Below are positions 7,557 through 14,957 of a stretch of DNA of 21,678 nt, one piece after another (within the stretch, counting starts at the first letter, position 1; each line of letters begins with the position of its first letter). The position numbers and the translations under genes were made by a program. Source of the DNA: a virus. The DNA is taken from IMG/VR virus record IMGVR_UViG_3300037485_001705, positions 1 through 21,678 of that record. One strand, written 5' to 3'. The notes beneath the pieces were generated by a model. It was not told the DNA's origin and searched no databases. It worked only from the letters and a program-made list of their open reading frames with translations.

Positions 7557-7892
7557 ATGCGAATGTACCAGACCGGTACGTGATGTCATATAAGCATCTA
7601 CTCTATCTGCCATTGTAAGAAGTTCTTCTCCCTCAAAGTTGAATTCAGTATATCCCGATGTACCTTTATTCATAGGATAGATATCTACCACTTCAGCTAC
7701 ATAAGTAGAAGGATCACTTATACTTCCTTCAAGTTTGTTGTAGAACAATACTCCTGACCATTCAAGATTACCGAATGTCTTATGAATGATGTCTATCTTC
7801 TTCTTTACATTCTCACGAATGATCAATTTACCTACTCCCTCCATTTTGAGGACAGGATACTCCTTCTTTATTGCTTTTGTTATATTTGTCAT
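7557..7892 (-). CDS. JAB/JAMM peptidase of the Ubl cassette, exon 1
   Basis: First exon, 112 codons, starting at the ATG at 7892. It carries the JAB/MPN core: a hydrophobic strand with IIRENVKKKIDIIHK, then NLEWSGVLFYN with E44, the metal-activating glutamate, and a final GLVHSH with H110 and H112. Without splicing the frame stops three bases later, giving a peptidase missing the Ser and Asp of its motif. With exon 2 the motif is E44, H110-x-H112-x7-S120-x2-D123, a perfect JAMM. The family cleaves ubiquitin or ubiquitin-like tails. Here it would be the maturation and/or removal enzyme for the Ubl encoded at 9146-9718. It follows the E2-like gene after 11 nt. Confidence 0.88.
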
Positions 7893-7903
7893 AATTATTG
7901 TAT

Positions 7904-9082
7904 TTAAAATGGTAAAGATGATACAGGTACTTCTTCACCATTTATGATGATAAATTCTTCTTCATCTTCAAAAATAATAGGTTCTTCTATTGGTACTTTA
8001 ACTATTTCTACCTCAACTATTTGTCTCCAAGGATTATCAGTAAGTATAGTTGTGAACTTATCACTTAATTGTTTTAATGTTGAAGTGTTATAAGAATTGA
8101 ATACTGTATCAGTAAGTGCATCATGTTCTTCTGTGGTAGGAATGATATTTATCACTACATTCTTTCCTCTAAAATAAGTTGATTCACATGTTATGGAAGA
8201 ATTTTCACTATATTCATTCCACCAATTATCTTTTTTTACTGATGATGAATTAGGAAGTGTCTTCTTTATATTAAGGTTCTTTATTACTGCTTCAGCTATC
8301 AGATTCTCTGGTATCTTCAGATCATATGGAGTTAATAATATCTCAATATCCATATCATTCACTACTTCTATCATAATCTCACTTGGTATATCCTCTTTAA
8401 CAGATGTTGATATTTTAGTGTAGAGATCGGTTATTTTGAAATAAGGTCCTCCCTCTAAACTCTCCCATCTGATGAATGAATCAATATACATGAGTAGTCT
8501 ATAAACATCAAAGTTCTTCATTGATACTCTTCTTGTCATGAATATTCTTTTCAGGTCTGATTCTCCTATACACACTCTATTGAAACCGGTTACATATGAA
8601 TCTTTTGGTACATGAGAATGAATGTGACCATTAGTTTTCTCAAAATCAGTATAAATGTCTCTCAATATTTGAAAATTTCTCATGATAACAGTTCCTGATC
8701 TACCTATTGAAAGTGATGCTTTAGTATATATTCCCAATATAGGATGTTTCTGATCATTGGAATTGGTTATCTCAATATCTCCCCATCTTGTTACTATTCT
8801 CACATCATATCTTCCTGAATAATGATCAAATGATAGATCAAGATCATCCATTCCATTAGGTAGCATTTGTTTTGCACTTATACAGATATGTGTAAGGAAT
8901 GATACTATTCTCTGATAAGGTAGACTCTCTATACTGAATGCATCTTCTGTATTGATATCTGTAACTATTACATCTCCTATTATAGGAACATATTCATCCA
9001 TCAACTCATAACAGTTCCGTGTAACTCTTTCTAATAGATATATGTCATTATCTTCTATGGTTATCTTGAATATTATCGGCAT
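7904..9082 (-). CDS. E2-like (prokaryotic ubiquitin-conjugating fold) protein
   Basis: A 392-residue protein between the Ubl and JAB genes. Around residues 151-174 it has NGHIHSHVPKDSY followed by FNRVCIGESD, that is H155/H157 and C171. This is the pattern of bacterial E2-like proteins (Prok-E2 families, PRTRC protein B-like), in which a HxH segment precedes a C-(I/L)-G catalytic cysteine. The N-terminal half has strand-rich segments (RYDVRIVTRWGDIEI) consistent with a UBC-like fold. The C-terminal ~200 residues do not match anything I know. Function is inferred as Ubl transfer via C171. Position, directly after the Ubl terminator and before JAB and E1 genes, supports it. Sequence support alone is moderate. 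Confidence 0.7.
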   Translation of the reverse strand: MPIIFKITIEDNDIYLLERVTRNCYELMDEYVPIIGDVIVTDINTEDAFSIESLPYQRIVSFLTHICISAKQMLPNGMDDLDLSFDHYSGRYDVRIVTRWGDIEITNSNDQKHPILGIYTKASLSIGRSGTVIMRNFQILRDIYTDFEKTNGHIHSHVPKDSYVTGFNRVCIGESDLKRIFMTRRVSMKNFDVYRLLMYIDSFIRWESLEGGPYFKITDLYTKISTSVKEDIPSEIMIEVVNDMDIEILLTPYDLKIPENLIAEAVIKNLNIKKTLPNSSSVKKDNWWNEYSENSSITCESTYFRGKNVVINIIPTTEEHDALTDTVFNSYNTSTLKQLSDKFTTILTDNPWRQIVEVEIVKVPIEEPIIFEDEEEFIIINGEEVPVSSLPF

Positions 9083-9094
9083 TGTATATTAGTT

Positions 9095-9141
9095 ATAAAA
9101 AGTAAAAATGGGGCTATGATCACTATGACCACAGCCCCATT
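9095..9141 (-). terminator. Intrinsic terminator between Ubl and E2-like genes
   Basis: On the minus strand a 9-bp perfect stem (AATGGGGCT / AGCCCCATT, bases 9107-9115 and 9133-9141) with a 17-nt loop is followed by a U-rich tract (TTTTTACTTTTT). It begins a few bases after the Ubl stop codon at 9146. It would end most transcripts after the Ubl gene, leaving only read-through for E2-JAB-E1, and could give Ubl a higher dose than its enzymes. It is one of very few clear intrinsic terminators in the window. Confidence 0.85.
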
Positions 9142-9145
9142 GATA

Positions 9146-9718
9146 TTATGCTACTGTCTTGTATTCAGCATTCAATTCAGCAAGTGTAGTTCCACCGTAT
9201 GAATCTTCACCTTTGATCACGAGTCTTCCGAGAACATTCAATGCATTTACTGCATTCTGAAATGCTGCTCGTACATTCTGCATCTCTTCAGTCTCTTCTA
9301 CTGTTGAAACAGTTACTGATGAAGTTGCTGAAGACGATGTTCGTGAACTTCTATAATTGGACAGTCGATCCAACAATATTGCTGTTGATGTCTGTGATGC
9401 ATTACCGAAGTAAGCACGAGCACTACCACCATCGGCAGCTACAATTGCACGTACCCGTGAAAGTACTTCACTACGAGATGCTGCTCCACCCTTCTGCTTC
9501 TGTGGTACTACAAAGATCATCACTGGTCCTTCAGCAGGGATGAATGCTCCTGCATCCACAAGATCCACTTTACTTCCTTTTACCCTTACTACACTATTAT
9601 CCCAAGATACTTGACCTTGAGTAGCTGCTTTCAATTCTCCAAATGTCTGTCCTTCAAACATTACCTTCAATGGTGCACTATTACCATCTGACTTGATATA
9701 TACTTCTCTTGCTTGCAT
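9146..9718 (-). CDS. Ubiquitin-like protein with C-terminal extension (PRTRC-C-like)
   Basis: A 190-residue protein. Residues ~1-74 read as a beta-grasp fold: strands at REVYIKS and LKVMFEG, a helix at FGELKAA, then VVRVKGSKVDLVDAG and AEGPVMIFVVP, like ThiS/MoaD/ubiquitin and PRTRC protein C. The domain ends in PQKQKGG, with Gly-Gly at 77-78, and then runs on into 112 residues: a predicted helix, a Ser/Thr-rich linker (RSSRTSSSATSSVTVSTVEE) and a last alpha-helical part. A Gly-Gly inside a precursor is the classic processing point for Ubl maturation, and a JAB peptidase is encoded two genes later. A strong terminator follows. The Ubl assignment is by fold pattern and context; processing at Gly-Gly is inference. 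Confidence 0.75.
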   Translation of the reverse strand: MQAREVYIKSDGNSAPLKVMFEGQTFGELKAATQGQVSWDNSVVRVKGSKVDLVDAGAFIPAEGPVMIFVVPQKQKGGAASRSEVLSRVRAIVAADGGSARAYFGNASQTSTAILLDRLSNYRSSRTSSSATSSVTVSTVEETEEMQNVRAAFQNAVNALNVLGRLVIKGEDSYGGTTLAELNAEYKTVA

Positions 9719-9719
9719 T

Positions 9720-9983
9720 TTAATTGTTTTTATCTATTAATTTATTATAATCATTCATAAAAAGATTGTACGTTTCCTGTATGTTACCGTACTCTTCTAT
9801 TTCTTCACCATTTATATATAACTCTAACACACTATCGAATATACTTCCATGATACATATCATAGAGCACTTCAAGTTCATGCCTTAGAGTATCTATATTC
9901 GATATTTCTATCTTTTCTCTGTCGAGACTTATCACTTTACTTAAAGCTGATATTGTCTCTTCACTCAATTGTTCTCCGAACAT
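9720..9983 (-). CDS. Small acidic hypothetical protein, 87 aa
   Basis: Unrecognised acidic, helix-rich protein (GEQLSEETISALSKVISL, TLRHELEVLYDMYH). Its stop overlaps the AT-rich leader of the Ubl gene, two bases before the Ubl start region, so both are likely on one transcript. No catalytic motif, cysteine cluster or membrane segment is seen. Whether it belongs to the Ubl system or to the lysis-like gene before it cannot be told. It overlaps that gene by 19 nt. Confidence 0.6.
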   Translation of the reverse strand: MFGEQLSEETISALSKVISLDREKIEISNIDTLRHELEVLYDMYHGSIFDSVLELYINGEEIEEYGNIQETYNLFMNDYNKLIDKNN

Positions 9984-10357
9984 TTTCTAATTGTTATTTC
10001 TTCAAACCTGTTCATAGTGGAATCCTCATGTACCAGAAGATCTACTCTCTTCTTCCATCTTCTGTTCATCCTATCAGCCACTATCCACTTACCATCATAA
10101 CCATCTGTTCCTTCAATGATCACACTATCTCCTTTATGGAACATCTCTTCAAGATCCCTACTTACAGCAAGATATCTATGTTCAGATGCACTATCAGGAT
10201 TTATATGATATCCGAATGCAGTTATCGTAGGGTCACTATCTGTCTGTTCTTCAACAGCATTATATACAGTGACCGTTACGATGTCACTTTCTATGATCAC
10301 AGGATCATTTACCAAAAGTATCAATGGTAACAGCAGTAATATTATTGTCAGTTTCAT
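9965..10357 (-). CDS. Exported 3D-domain protein (cell-wall related)
   Basis: From the ATG at 10357 the protein is 130 residues and begins MKLTIILLLLPLILLVN, a clear hydrophobic signal sequence. An upstream Met at 10405 would bury this signal behind a basic leader, so 10357 is preferred. The body carries the 3D-type double-psi beta-barrel pattern: VYNAVEEQTDSDPTITAFG with the first Asp cluster, then YLAVSRDL, then GKWIVADRMNRRWKKRVDLL with the DRM...D segment. Such domains occur in peptidoglycan-acting proteins (MltA-like, stationary-phase survival and endolysin-associated). It is out of place inside a DNA-replication block. A role in envelope remodelling or lysis is inference. Confidence 0.75.
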   Translation of the reverse strand: MKLTIILLLLPLILLVNDPVIIESDIVTVTVYNAVEEQTDSDPTITAFGYHINPDSASEHRYLAVSRDLEEMFHKGDSVIIEGTDGYDGKWIVADRMNRRWKKRVDLLVHEDSTMNRFEEITIRKCSENN

Positions 10358-10706
10358 GTGTCTTTGATATAAGTGTGATAAAATCTTCAAGATGCATATG
10401 TACATATTCTCCCTTCTTCATGAATCTACCGCTTGTTGGATGCTTCCTTGTCTGTCTGTCAAATATGACATTCATCTGTCCTTTTTCGTTAGGCATCTCA
10501 TCAAGTACTTCATCATATTTGATAGGTTTTGAATAATTCTTACATTGTACATTTAAATTTCCAGTGTGGCAAAGGTCTACTTTCTGATTATCTCTATTAC
10601 GACTTTCTGAACGTGATGTACATGCTTTTGGAAACAGTGGTTTCAATAATTTTACACTATCACGTTCTAAGTTTGACCCTGCCACCCTATTCCTTCCTCC
10701 TCCCAT
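10305..10706 (-). CDS. Holliday-junction-resolvase-like PD-(D/E)XK nuclease
   Basis: A 133-residue nuclease-like protein. It reads GRNRVAGSNLERD (E14), PKACTSRSES (a typical TSR-E segment), then QKVDLCHTGN (D44) and LNVQCKNY (Q54-x-K56), the E...D...QxK order of archaeal Hjc-like and phage PD-(D/E)XK resolvases. Such enzymes cut branched DNA made during recombination and replication, fitting its place next to primase, SSB and Sak4-like genes. Length is normal for the family. The stop falls inside the signal-sequence region of the next gene. The role as resolvase rather than another DNA-end nuclease is inferred from motif spacing. Confidence 0.75.
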   Translation of the reverse strand: MGGGRNRVAGSNLERDSVKLLKPLFPKACTSRSESRNRDNQKVDLCHTGNLNVQCKNYSKPIKYDEVLDEMPNEKGQMNVIFDRQTRKHPTSGRFMKKGEYVHMHLEDFITLISKTHETDNNITAVTIDTFGK

Positions 10707-10707
10707 C

Positions 10708-11649
10708 TCATCTTATTAATTCCTTCATCATTATTCTGGCACTCTCTTTTCCATACTTCTTAGCATGATCTGTGATGTCCTTGGTGTCACAGGTATTCTT
10801 TATAGGGGTTATTCCATATTCAGATACATGTCTCTCCATGAATCTATCTCCTGCATTATCAGGATCTCCCCAAATGAACACCTTGTCAAACCTATTGAGA
10901 ATACTCTCCATCTCTTTTTTAGGAACATCAACACTCTCTGCCTGTGGTGCGAATGATGGAATATCGAACTCATGCAACAACAGCACATCCTTATAGGACT
11001 TCTGTATGATGCATACTTCACCTTTATCAGGTAATAGTCGATATCCCTGCAATGCAGTTCCTCCTGCAATGAACCGTAGTCTTTCTTCATGTGGTCTATA
11101 TATCTTCCACTCTGTAAACAGATCATATGCGTATGATGGGGTCCGACACCCATATACATTATCACCTATCCAGAATTTAGATATCGGAGTAACTCTTCCC
11201 CAATTAAGGGTTGATCTACTTATTCCCCATGATTCCCAAAACTCGATATCATTCTCTCTTACCACCCTCTTTTTTACAAGTATCTTTGGAAATACATTGT
11301 GCTTCTTCACTTGTTTCTTTACACCATAGGAAAAATAGGGAAGACCTTCACAATGAAGATCCTCCCATATTCTTTCCAACAGTTCTCCATATGTCATATA
11401 TGGATATATCTGTGAAACAAGATCAATTATTCCTCCTTTCTGACCAGTGCCGTAATCAACATATCTCAGATATCCACCGTTTGAATAATATAGTCTGAAC
11501 GAAGGATCACTATCTCCACTTCTTAAAGGGGAACTTATCATCTGCTTTACCTTCACATCATTGCCTATATATCTTCTATAGATATCCAATTCACTTACCT
11601 TATTGAGTATCATCTCAAGGGAAAGCTGTTTTCTTACTTTTATGGTCAT
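10708..11649 (-). CDS. DnaG-type primase with TOPRIM domain
   Basis: A 313-residue primase-like protein. The N-terminal part (SPLRSGDSDPSFRLYYSNGG, then YVDYGTGQKGGIIDLV) matches the zinc-ribbon-side fold of bacterial primases but has lost the usual cysteines. The TOPRIM part reads EVCIIQKSYKDVLLL near 211-225 and VFIWGDPDNAGDRF near 257-270, keeping the DxD...G pair. The usual TOPRIM glutamate of the first motif is replaced here (QKS-Y-K-D), a variant I recall from phage primases with a (T/Q)KS(Y/L)KD motif. It makes RNA primers in the replication complex with the DnaB-like helicase encoded upstream. Support is motif-based. Confidence 0.82.
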   Translation of the reverse strand: MTIKVRKQLSLEMILNKVSELDIYRRYIGNDVKVKQMISSPLRSGDSDPSFRLYYSNGGYLRYVDYGTGQKGGIIDLVSQIYPYMTYGELLERIWEDLHCEGLPYFSYGVKKQVKKHNVFPKILVKKRVVRENDIEFWESWGISRSTLNWGRVTPISKFWIGDNVYGCRTPSYAYDLFTEWKIYRPHEERLRFIAGGTALQGYRLLPDKGEVCIIQKSYKDVLLLHEFDIPSFAPQAESVDVPKKEMESILNRFDKVFIWGDPDNAGDRFMERHVSEYGITPIKNTCDTKDITDHAKKYGKESARIMMKELIR

Positions 11650-11660
11650 ATGGAATTATT

Positions 11661-12506
11661 TTACCAAGGAAGTTCGTCCTCTCCTGTGATACTGTCAATA
11701 CTACTTGTTGCAGTAGCACCTTCAGTTACATTCACAGTTGTAGGAGAATACACTTTCCATTCAGTGCTTCCCTGATAATCACGATCCCATGTTCCATAAG
11801 GATCATTGAGTTCTTCTGTGAACTTAGCGTTCAGATCATCATAAGGTCGGAAGAATGCCTTTGTATATACATCTTGATAACGCTTAGTGCTACCATCATC
11901 CTGTGGTACAAGTCGTACTCCGAACATCAACCCTACAGTATTCGGTTCACCTTGATTACATGCTGTCAACACTTCATTCAATTGAGTGAAGTTTCCTGCA
12001 AATAGTTTAGTGAAATCAAATGTTGCATTATCACCTTCTTTACCTGTCTTAAGGTTAGCCCATGCCTGAATGAATGATACAAGTTTCTCTTCTCCCTGAT
12101 AAGCTACACGTAGCCCTTCAGTATTGAAGAATTTTGCTTGATTCTCAGGAACTGCTACTGGTTGTCCACTTGGAGGTACTGGAAAGTAACTGAACTGTCC
12201 GTGAGCATTGGTGTATTGCTTCTTCAGACCATCCTTAGTTGCTGTCTCAGCATCACTCAGAAATATTGAGAACTTCTGTACTGTCTCAGTTCCCGTAGGC
12301 TTTACATGGATATCAAGTCGTACATTAGGATTACCATTGTTATCCTTACCTACATACGCTGAAGGTTCACGTACATCATCACGATCATAGATCACCTTCA
12401 ACTCCTCTACAGTAGGATTGATCGCTACTACAGATGCTGTATGAGCACCTGTCATCAATGTGAATCCTCCTGCAATCTTTTCGCTACTATCTCTTACTGT
12501 GATCAT
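11661..12506 (-). CDS. ssb: Single-stranded DNA-binding protein (phage type)
   Basis: A 281-residue protein ending GEDELPW, an acidic, Trp-terminated tip like the protein-interaction tail of SSB proteins (DDDLPF type). The body shows strand-rich segments consistent with an OB fold and a FIQAWANLKTGKEGDNATFD segment common in phage SSB-like proteins. It would coat single-stranded DNA during replication and recombination. It is larger than bacterial SSB and lacks their obvious DNA-binding motifs, so the fold is inferred rather than read. It is encoded between primase and the Sak4-like ATPase and shares a base with the preceding stop (TAATG). Confidence 0.75.
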   Translation of the reverse strand: MITVRDSSEKIAGGFTLMTGAHTASVVAINPTVEELKVIYDRDDVREPSAYVGKDNNGNPNVRLDIHVKPTGTETVQKFSIFLSDAETATKDGLKKQYTNAHGQFSYFPVPPSGQPVAVPENQAKFFNTEGLRVAYQGEEKLVSFIQAWANLKTGKEGDNATFDFTKLFAGNFTQLNEVLTACNQGEPNTVGLMFGVRLVPQDDGSTKRYQDVYTKAFFRPYDDLNAKFTEELNDPYGTWDRDYQGSTEWKVYSPTTVNVTEGATATSSIDSITGEDELPW

Positions 12507-12868
12507 TATACTGTTTCAAAGTTAGTTACTGTTACTTCTGCATCATCTATATATCCTACTGTTGTTGTAGAAGGTGCTGCTGTTTCTGTCACTGTAGTAG
12601 TAGGCTCATCCAGATCTACGATTAGGAATGGCAATACTTTAGGAGTGATCGTCTTTGCTTTCTTCAACTTAGGATGTTGGAACAATGCTTTCATCTGTGC
12701 ATTTGCGGTCATGATACTGTTATCCACAATACCATAATGTTGTTGAATACTACCGATGTTAGGATCATATCCTGTACTTCCCCAACCTTCTGGTGTACGG
12801 GTATATCCTTGTGCCATCAATTCCAATACTTCTTGGATTACTATTTGTTTTTTACTTTCGTTACTCAT
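12506..12868 (-). CDS. Conserved hypothetical protein, 120 aa
   Basis: Unrecognised 120-residue protein. N-terminus: IQEVLELMAQGYTRTPEGWG, a helix followed by a Gly-rich turn; middle: SIQQHYGIVDNSIMTANAQM and LFQHPKLKKAKTITPKVLPF, then a Thr/Val-rich tail. This pattern, including LFxHPKLKxxKT, seems to recur in phage replication regions but no function is known to me. The start is preceded by AAAACAATTAAAATG, a leader shared with the Ubl gene. It is co-transcribed with the SSB-like gene. Confidence 0.65.
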   Translation of the reverse strand: MSNESKKQIVIQEVLELMAQGYTRTPEGWGSTGYDPNIGSIQQHYGIVDNSIMTANAQMKALFQHPKLKKAKTITPKVLPFLIVDLDEPTTTVTETAAPSTTTVGYIDDAEVTVTNFETV

Positions 12869-12906
12869 TTTAATTGTTTTAAATTAACTGTTTTTGTCGG
12901 ACTTAT

Positions 12907-13740
12907 TTAATCTACATAGATCTTATCCCAATGTACTTTGGAATAATCATTTATTGTTTTATCCCACTCTCCTACAAGAATATCCTGTCCAGTAAGATGT
13001 TTACTTCTACTTCCCTCTGCTACTAACTCTCCTGCATTGAAGCTAAGATAAGTATTACCATCAGCCCCTCTGTGAAGATAACCGATAGTATCTACGAAAG
13101 ATGTAGTGATAGACTTTAGTTTACCGGTGAGATCTATGTCTCTACCTAATACTTGATCACCTGCTTTACTTTCAATATACTTATCTTTAATGTGTGCTAT
13201 AAAGATCTTTCTGCAATTAGGAATTCTTTTCATTCTCAAGAACCATCTCTGATAAGATTCTCTTGACCAACGATATCCATAACCCTGTCCTAAAGTATGT
13301 ACAGACTCAAAACCATCTTTACCCGGTGGAAATTGTTTTCCTAATTTATTTTGAGGAGCTAACCCATCATCTATATGCTTTTGAGTAACTCTGTTAAATG
13401 CTTTCCCCTGAGTACTATTCATGTAAGCTAATGTACCTTCAACCTCACACCATTCTTCCAAACGAGTCATTGTATCAAATGCTACATATTTATATGGATT
13501 TTCAGTTTCTAACCAAGTAAGTACCTTATCAAGTTCATCAAGATTGTTTATATCATGTACATAACCATTTACATAATTAGCACCTCCCTCAAGTTCAATT
13601 ATACCACAATCTTCAATTCTACTTACCAGATCGGTTTTGCCGATTTTTGGCTTCGAGTAGATGAGTATCTCATCAGGGGATTGTGATTTCACTGTCGTTT
13701 TTTCTTTTTTGAATGTAATTACTTTATTTCCTTCAGCCAT
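12907..13740 (-). CDS. Sak4/RecA-like ATPase (recombination)
   Basis: A 277-residue AAA/RecA-fold ATPase. Walker A: YSKPKIGKTDLV (G34-K35-T36). Walker B-like: YKYVAFDTMTRLEEW, with D89 ending a hydrophobic strand. Later segments GYRWSRESYQRWFLRM and IAHIKDKYIESKAG fit phage Sak4/AAA_24 single-strand-annealing ATPases, which load recombinase activity on ssDNA during phage recombination. The short N-terminal extension has no RecA multimer motif. A 167-nt neighbourhood with SSB supports a recombination role. It lacks the DNA-binding loops of full RecA, so annealing rather than strand invasion is likely. Confidence 0.82.
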   Translation of the reverse strand: MAEGNKVITFKKEKTTVKSQSPDEILIYSKPKIGKTDLVSRIEDCGIIELEGGANYVNGYVHDINNLDELDKVLTWLETENPYKYVAFDTMTRLEEWCEVEGTLAYMNSTQGKAFNRVTQKHIDDGLAPQNKLGKQFPPGKDGFESVHTLGQGYGYRWSRESYQRWFLRMKRIPNCRKIFIAHIKDKYIESKAGDQVLGRDIDLTGKLKSITTSFVDTIGYLHRGADGNTYLSFNAGELVAEGSRSKHLTGQDILVGEWDKTINDYSKVHWDKIYVD

Positions 13741-13814
13741 TATTTAAGATTGTATTTCTTTATTAGACTTCATAAAAGCCTTTAATTCATTTTCTCTGTT
13801 CATTCTATTTATTT

Positions 13815-14957
13815 TTACTCATACAATCTTCTTACTTTCTCATACACTTTATTCATCTCAGGATCCTTAGCTGATGGAAGCTCTCTAAAAAAGTTTACAG
13901 CACCATCAAAATATAGTGGTACTCTCGTGTTGGCTTCTCCATCTCTACTCTTAAGAGTAATAAGCATTCTGAAATGATCCTGCATCTTAAGTATATCATA
14001 ACCATGATATTCTTCTATCTGATATCTATCAGGTGCAAATAGTCCAAATACATTATCAGCATTTCTTGCAGTCTCACGGTTCCCTGCCATACCGTCAAGT
14101 GATGGCTCCAATTTCTCAATTATAGAAGTTCCCTTAATGGTAAATTGTTTTTCTTGACTTGCCGCGTTTAACTGTTGAACATCTATGATAATAGCATTAT
14201 ACTTATTACGTAATTCTACTGCATATCTGCTACTCCATAATCCCATAGTTTCATGTAAAGTAAGTCTTCTATCTTCCATTTTTTCTGGACTCATTAAACC
14301 TACGTGATCCACTATGCACATACAATAAAGCTGTTCATTATTATGTATGAATTTATCTCTAATGGATTTAGGTTTACCCCCAACTTCAATATCCTTATAT
14401 GTCCAATGCCCTTGTGTTTCTAAATATTCTTGTACTGTTTTAAAAAATCCAGTTGGATGACGTATTTCATCATGCACTGTAACATACTTAGAAAGATCTT
14501 TAAAATGATCTCTTGCAGCTTCTATTTTATCTAATGTATCTTGAGGAAGATAATACCCTACATTACCAACAGATCGCAAATCCTTGATACTTACCCTTAA
14601 TTTATGATTTATATAAAGATAATGAGATATTATGGACATCATGAACTTCTCTTTAGTTTCCTCAAGAGAAAAGTAAAATAACTTCCATTTAATATCTAAT
14701 TGAGAGTTATTCTTTAGGAAATCATATACTGATATTATATGTATATACCTTACAATCTGCGATTTTCCGACACCCGTTCCCGCAATATATTGATTGTATG
14801 TTCCCCTTTCTGTGCCGGGAAAGCCCCGGGACGCTCTCTCAAAAGGTAAAGGTATACAATTCAATTGTCCTGTAGCTGCTCTTTCCTGACGTTTCTTTAT
14901 TTCAGCTAACGTACTATCAAACAGTTCTTCCCCATTGTGCTGTTTGTTTTCCTCCAT
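13815..14957 (-). CDS. DnaB-like replicative helicase
   Basis: A RecA-core hexameric helicase. From the ATG at 14957 (380 residues) Walker A is IAGTGVGKSQIV (60-66). Then come YFSLEETKEKFMMS (DnaB motif 1a-like), a Walker B-type hydrophobic strand at MCIVDHVGLM, and AIIIDVQQLNAA (DnaB motif 3-like). The N-terminal primase-binding domain of cellular DnaB is missing, as in many phage helicases. Upstream ATGs at 14966 and 15005 give larger overlaps with the preceding gene, so 14957 is chosen. It unwinds the fork with the primase and polymerase of this window. Confidence 0.85.
   Translation of the reverse strand: MEENKQHNGEELFDSTLAEIKKRQERAATGQLNCIPLPFERASRGFPGTERGTYNQYIAGTGVGKSQIVRYIHIISVYDFLKNNSQLDIKWKLFYFSLEETKEKFMMSIISHYLYINHKLRVSIKDLRSVGNVGYYLPQDTLDKIEAARDHFKDLSKYVTVHDEIRHPTGFFKTVQEYLETQGHWTYKDIEVGGKPKSIRDKFIHNNEQLYCMCIVDHVGLMSPEKMEDRRLTLHETMGLWSSRYAVELRNKYNAIIIDVQQLNAASQEKQFTIKGTSIIEKLEPSLDGMAGNRETARNADNVFGLFAPDRYQIEEYHGYDILKMQDHFRMLITLKSRDGEANTRVPLYFDGAVNFFRELPSAKDPEMNKVYEKVRRLYE

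Noticed and set aside
9241-9543. Long open frames on the plus strand (for example 100 codons opposite the Ubl gene, 107 codons opposite the primase)
   Set aside because: They mirror minus-strand genes with strong motifs, have low-complexity or implausible protein content, and no plus-strand promoter or operon structure.
10809-11165. 118-codon minus-strand frame within the primase gene
   Set aside because: It is a shifted-frame shadow of the primase, which has clear TOPRIM motifs in the chosen frame.
13744-13803. 19-residue frame (ATG at 13803) between the DnaB-like and Sak4-like genes
   Set aside because: It fits the gap but is too short to judge; no motif and no overlap with neighbours supports it.
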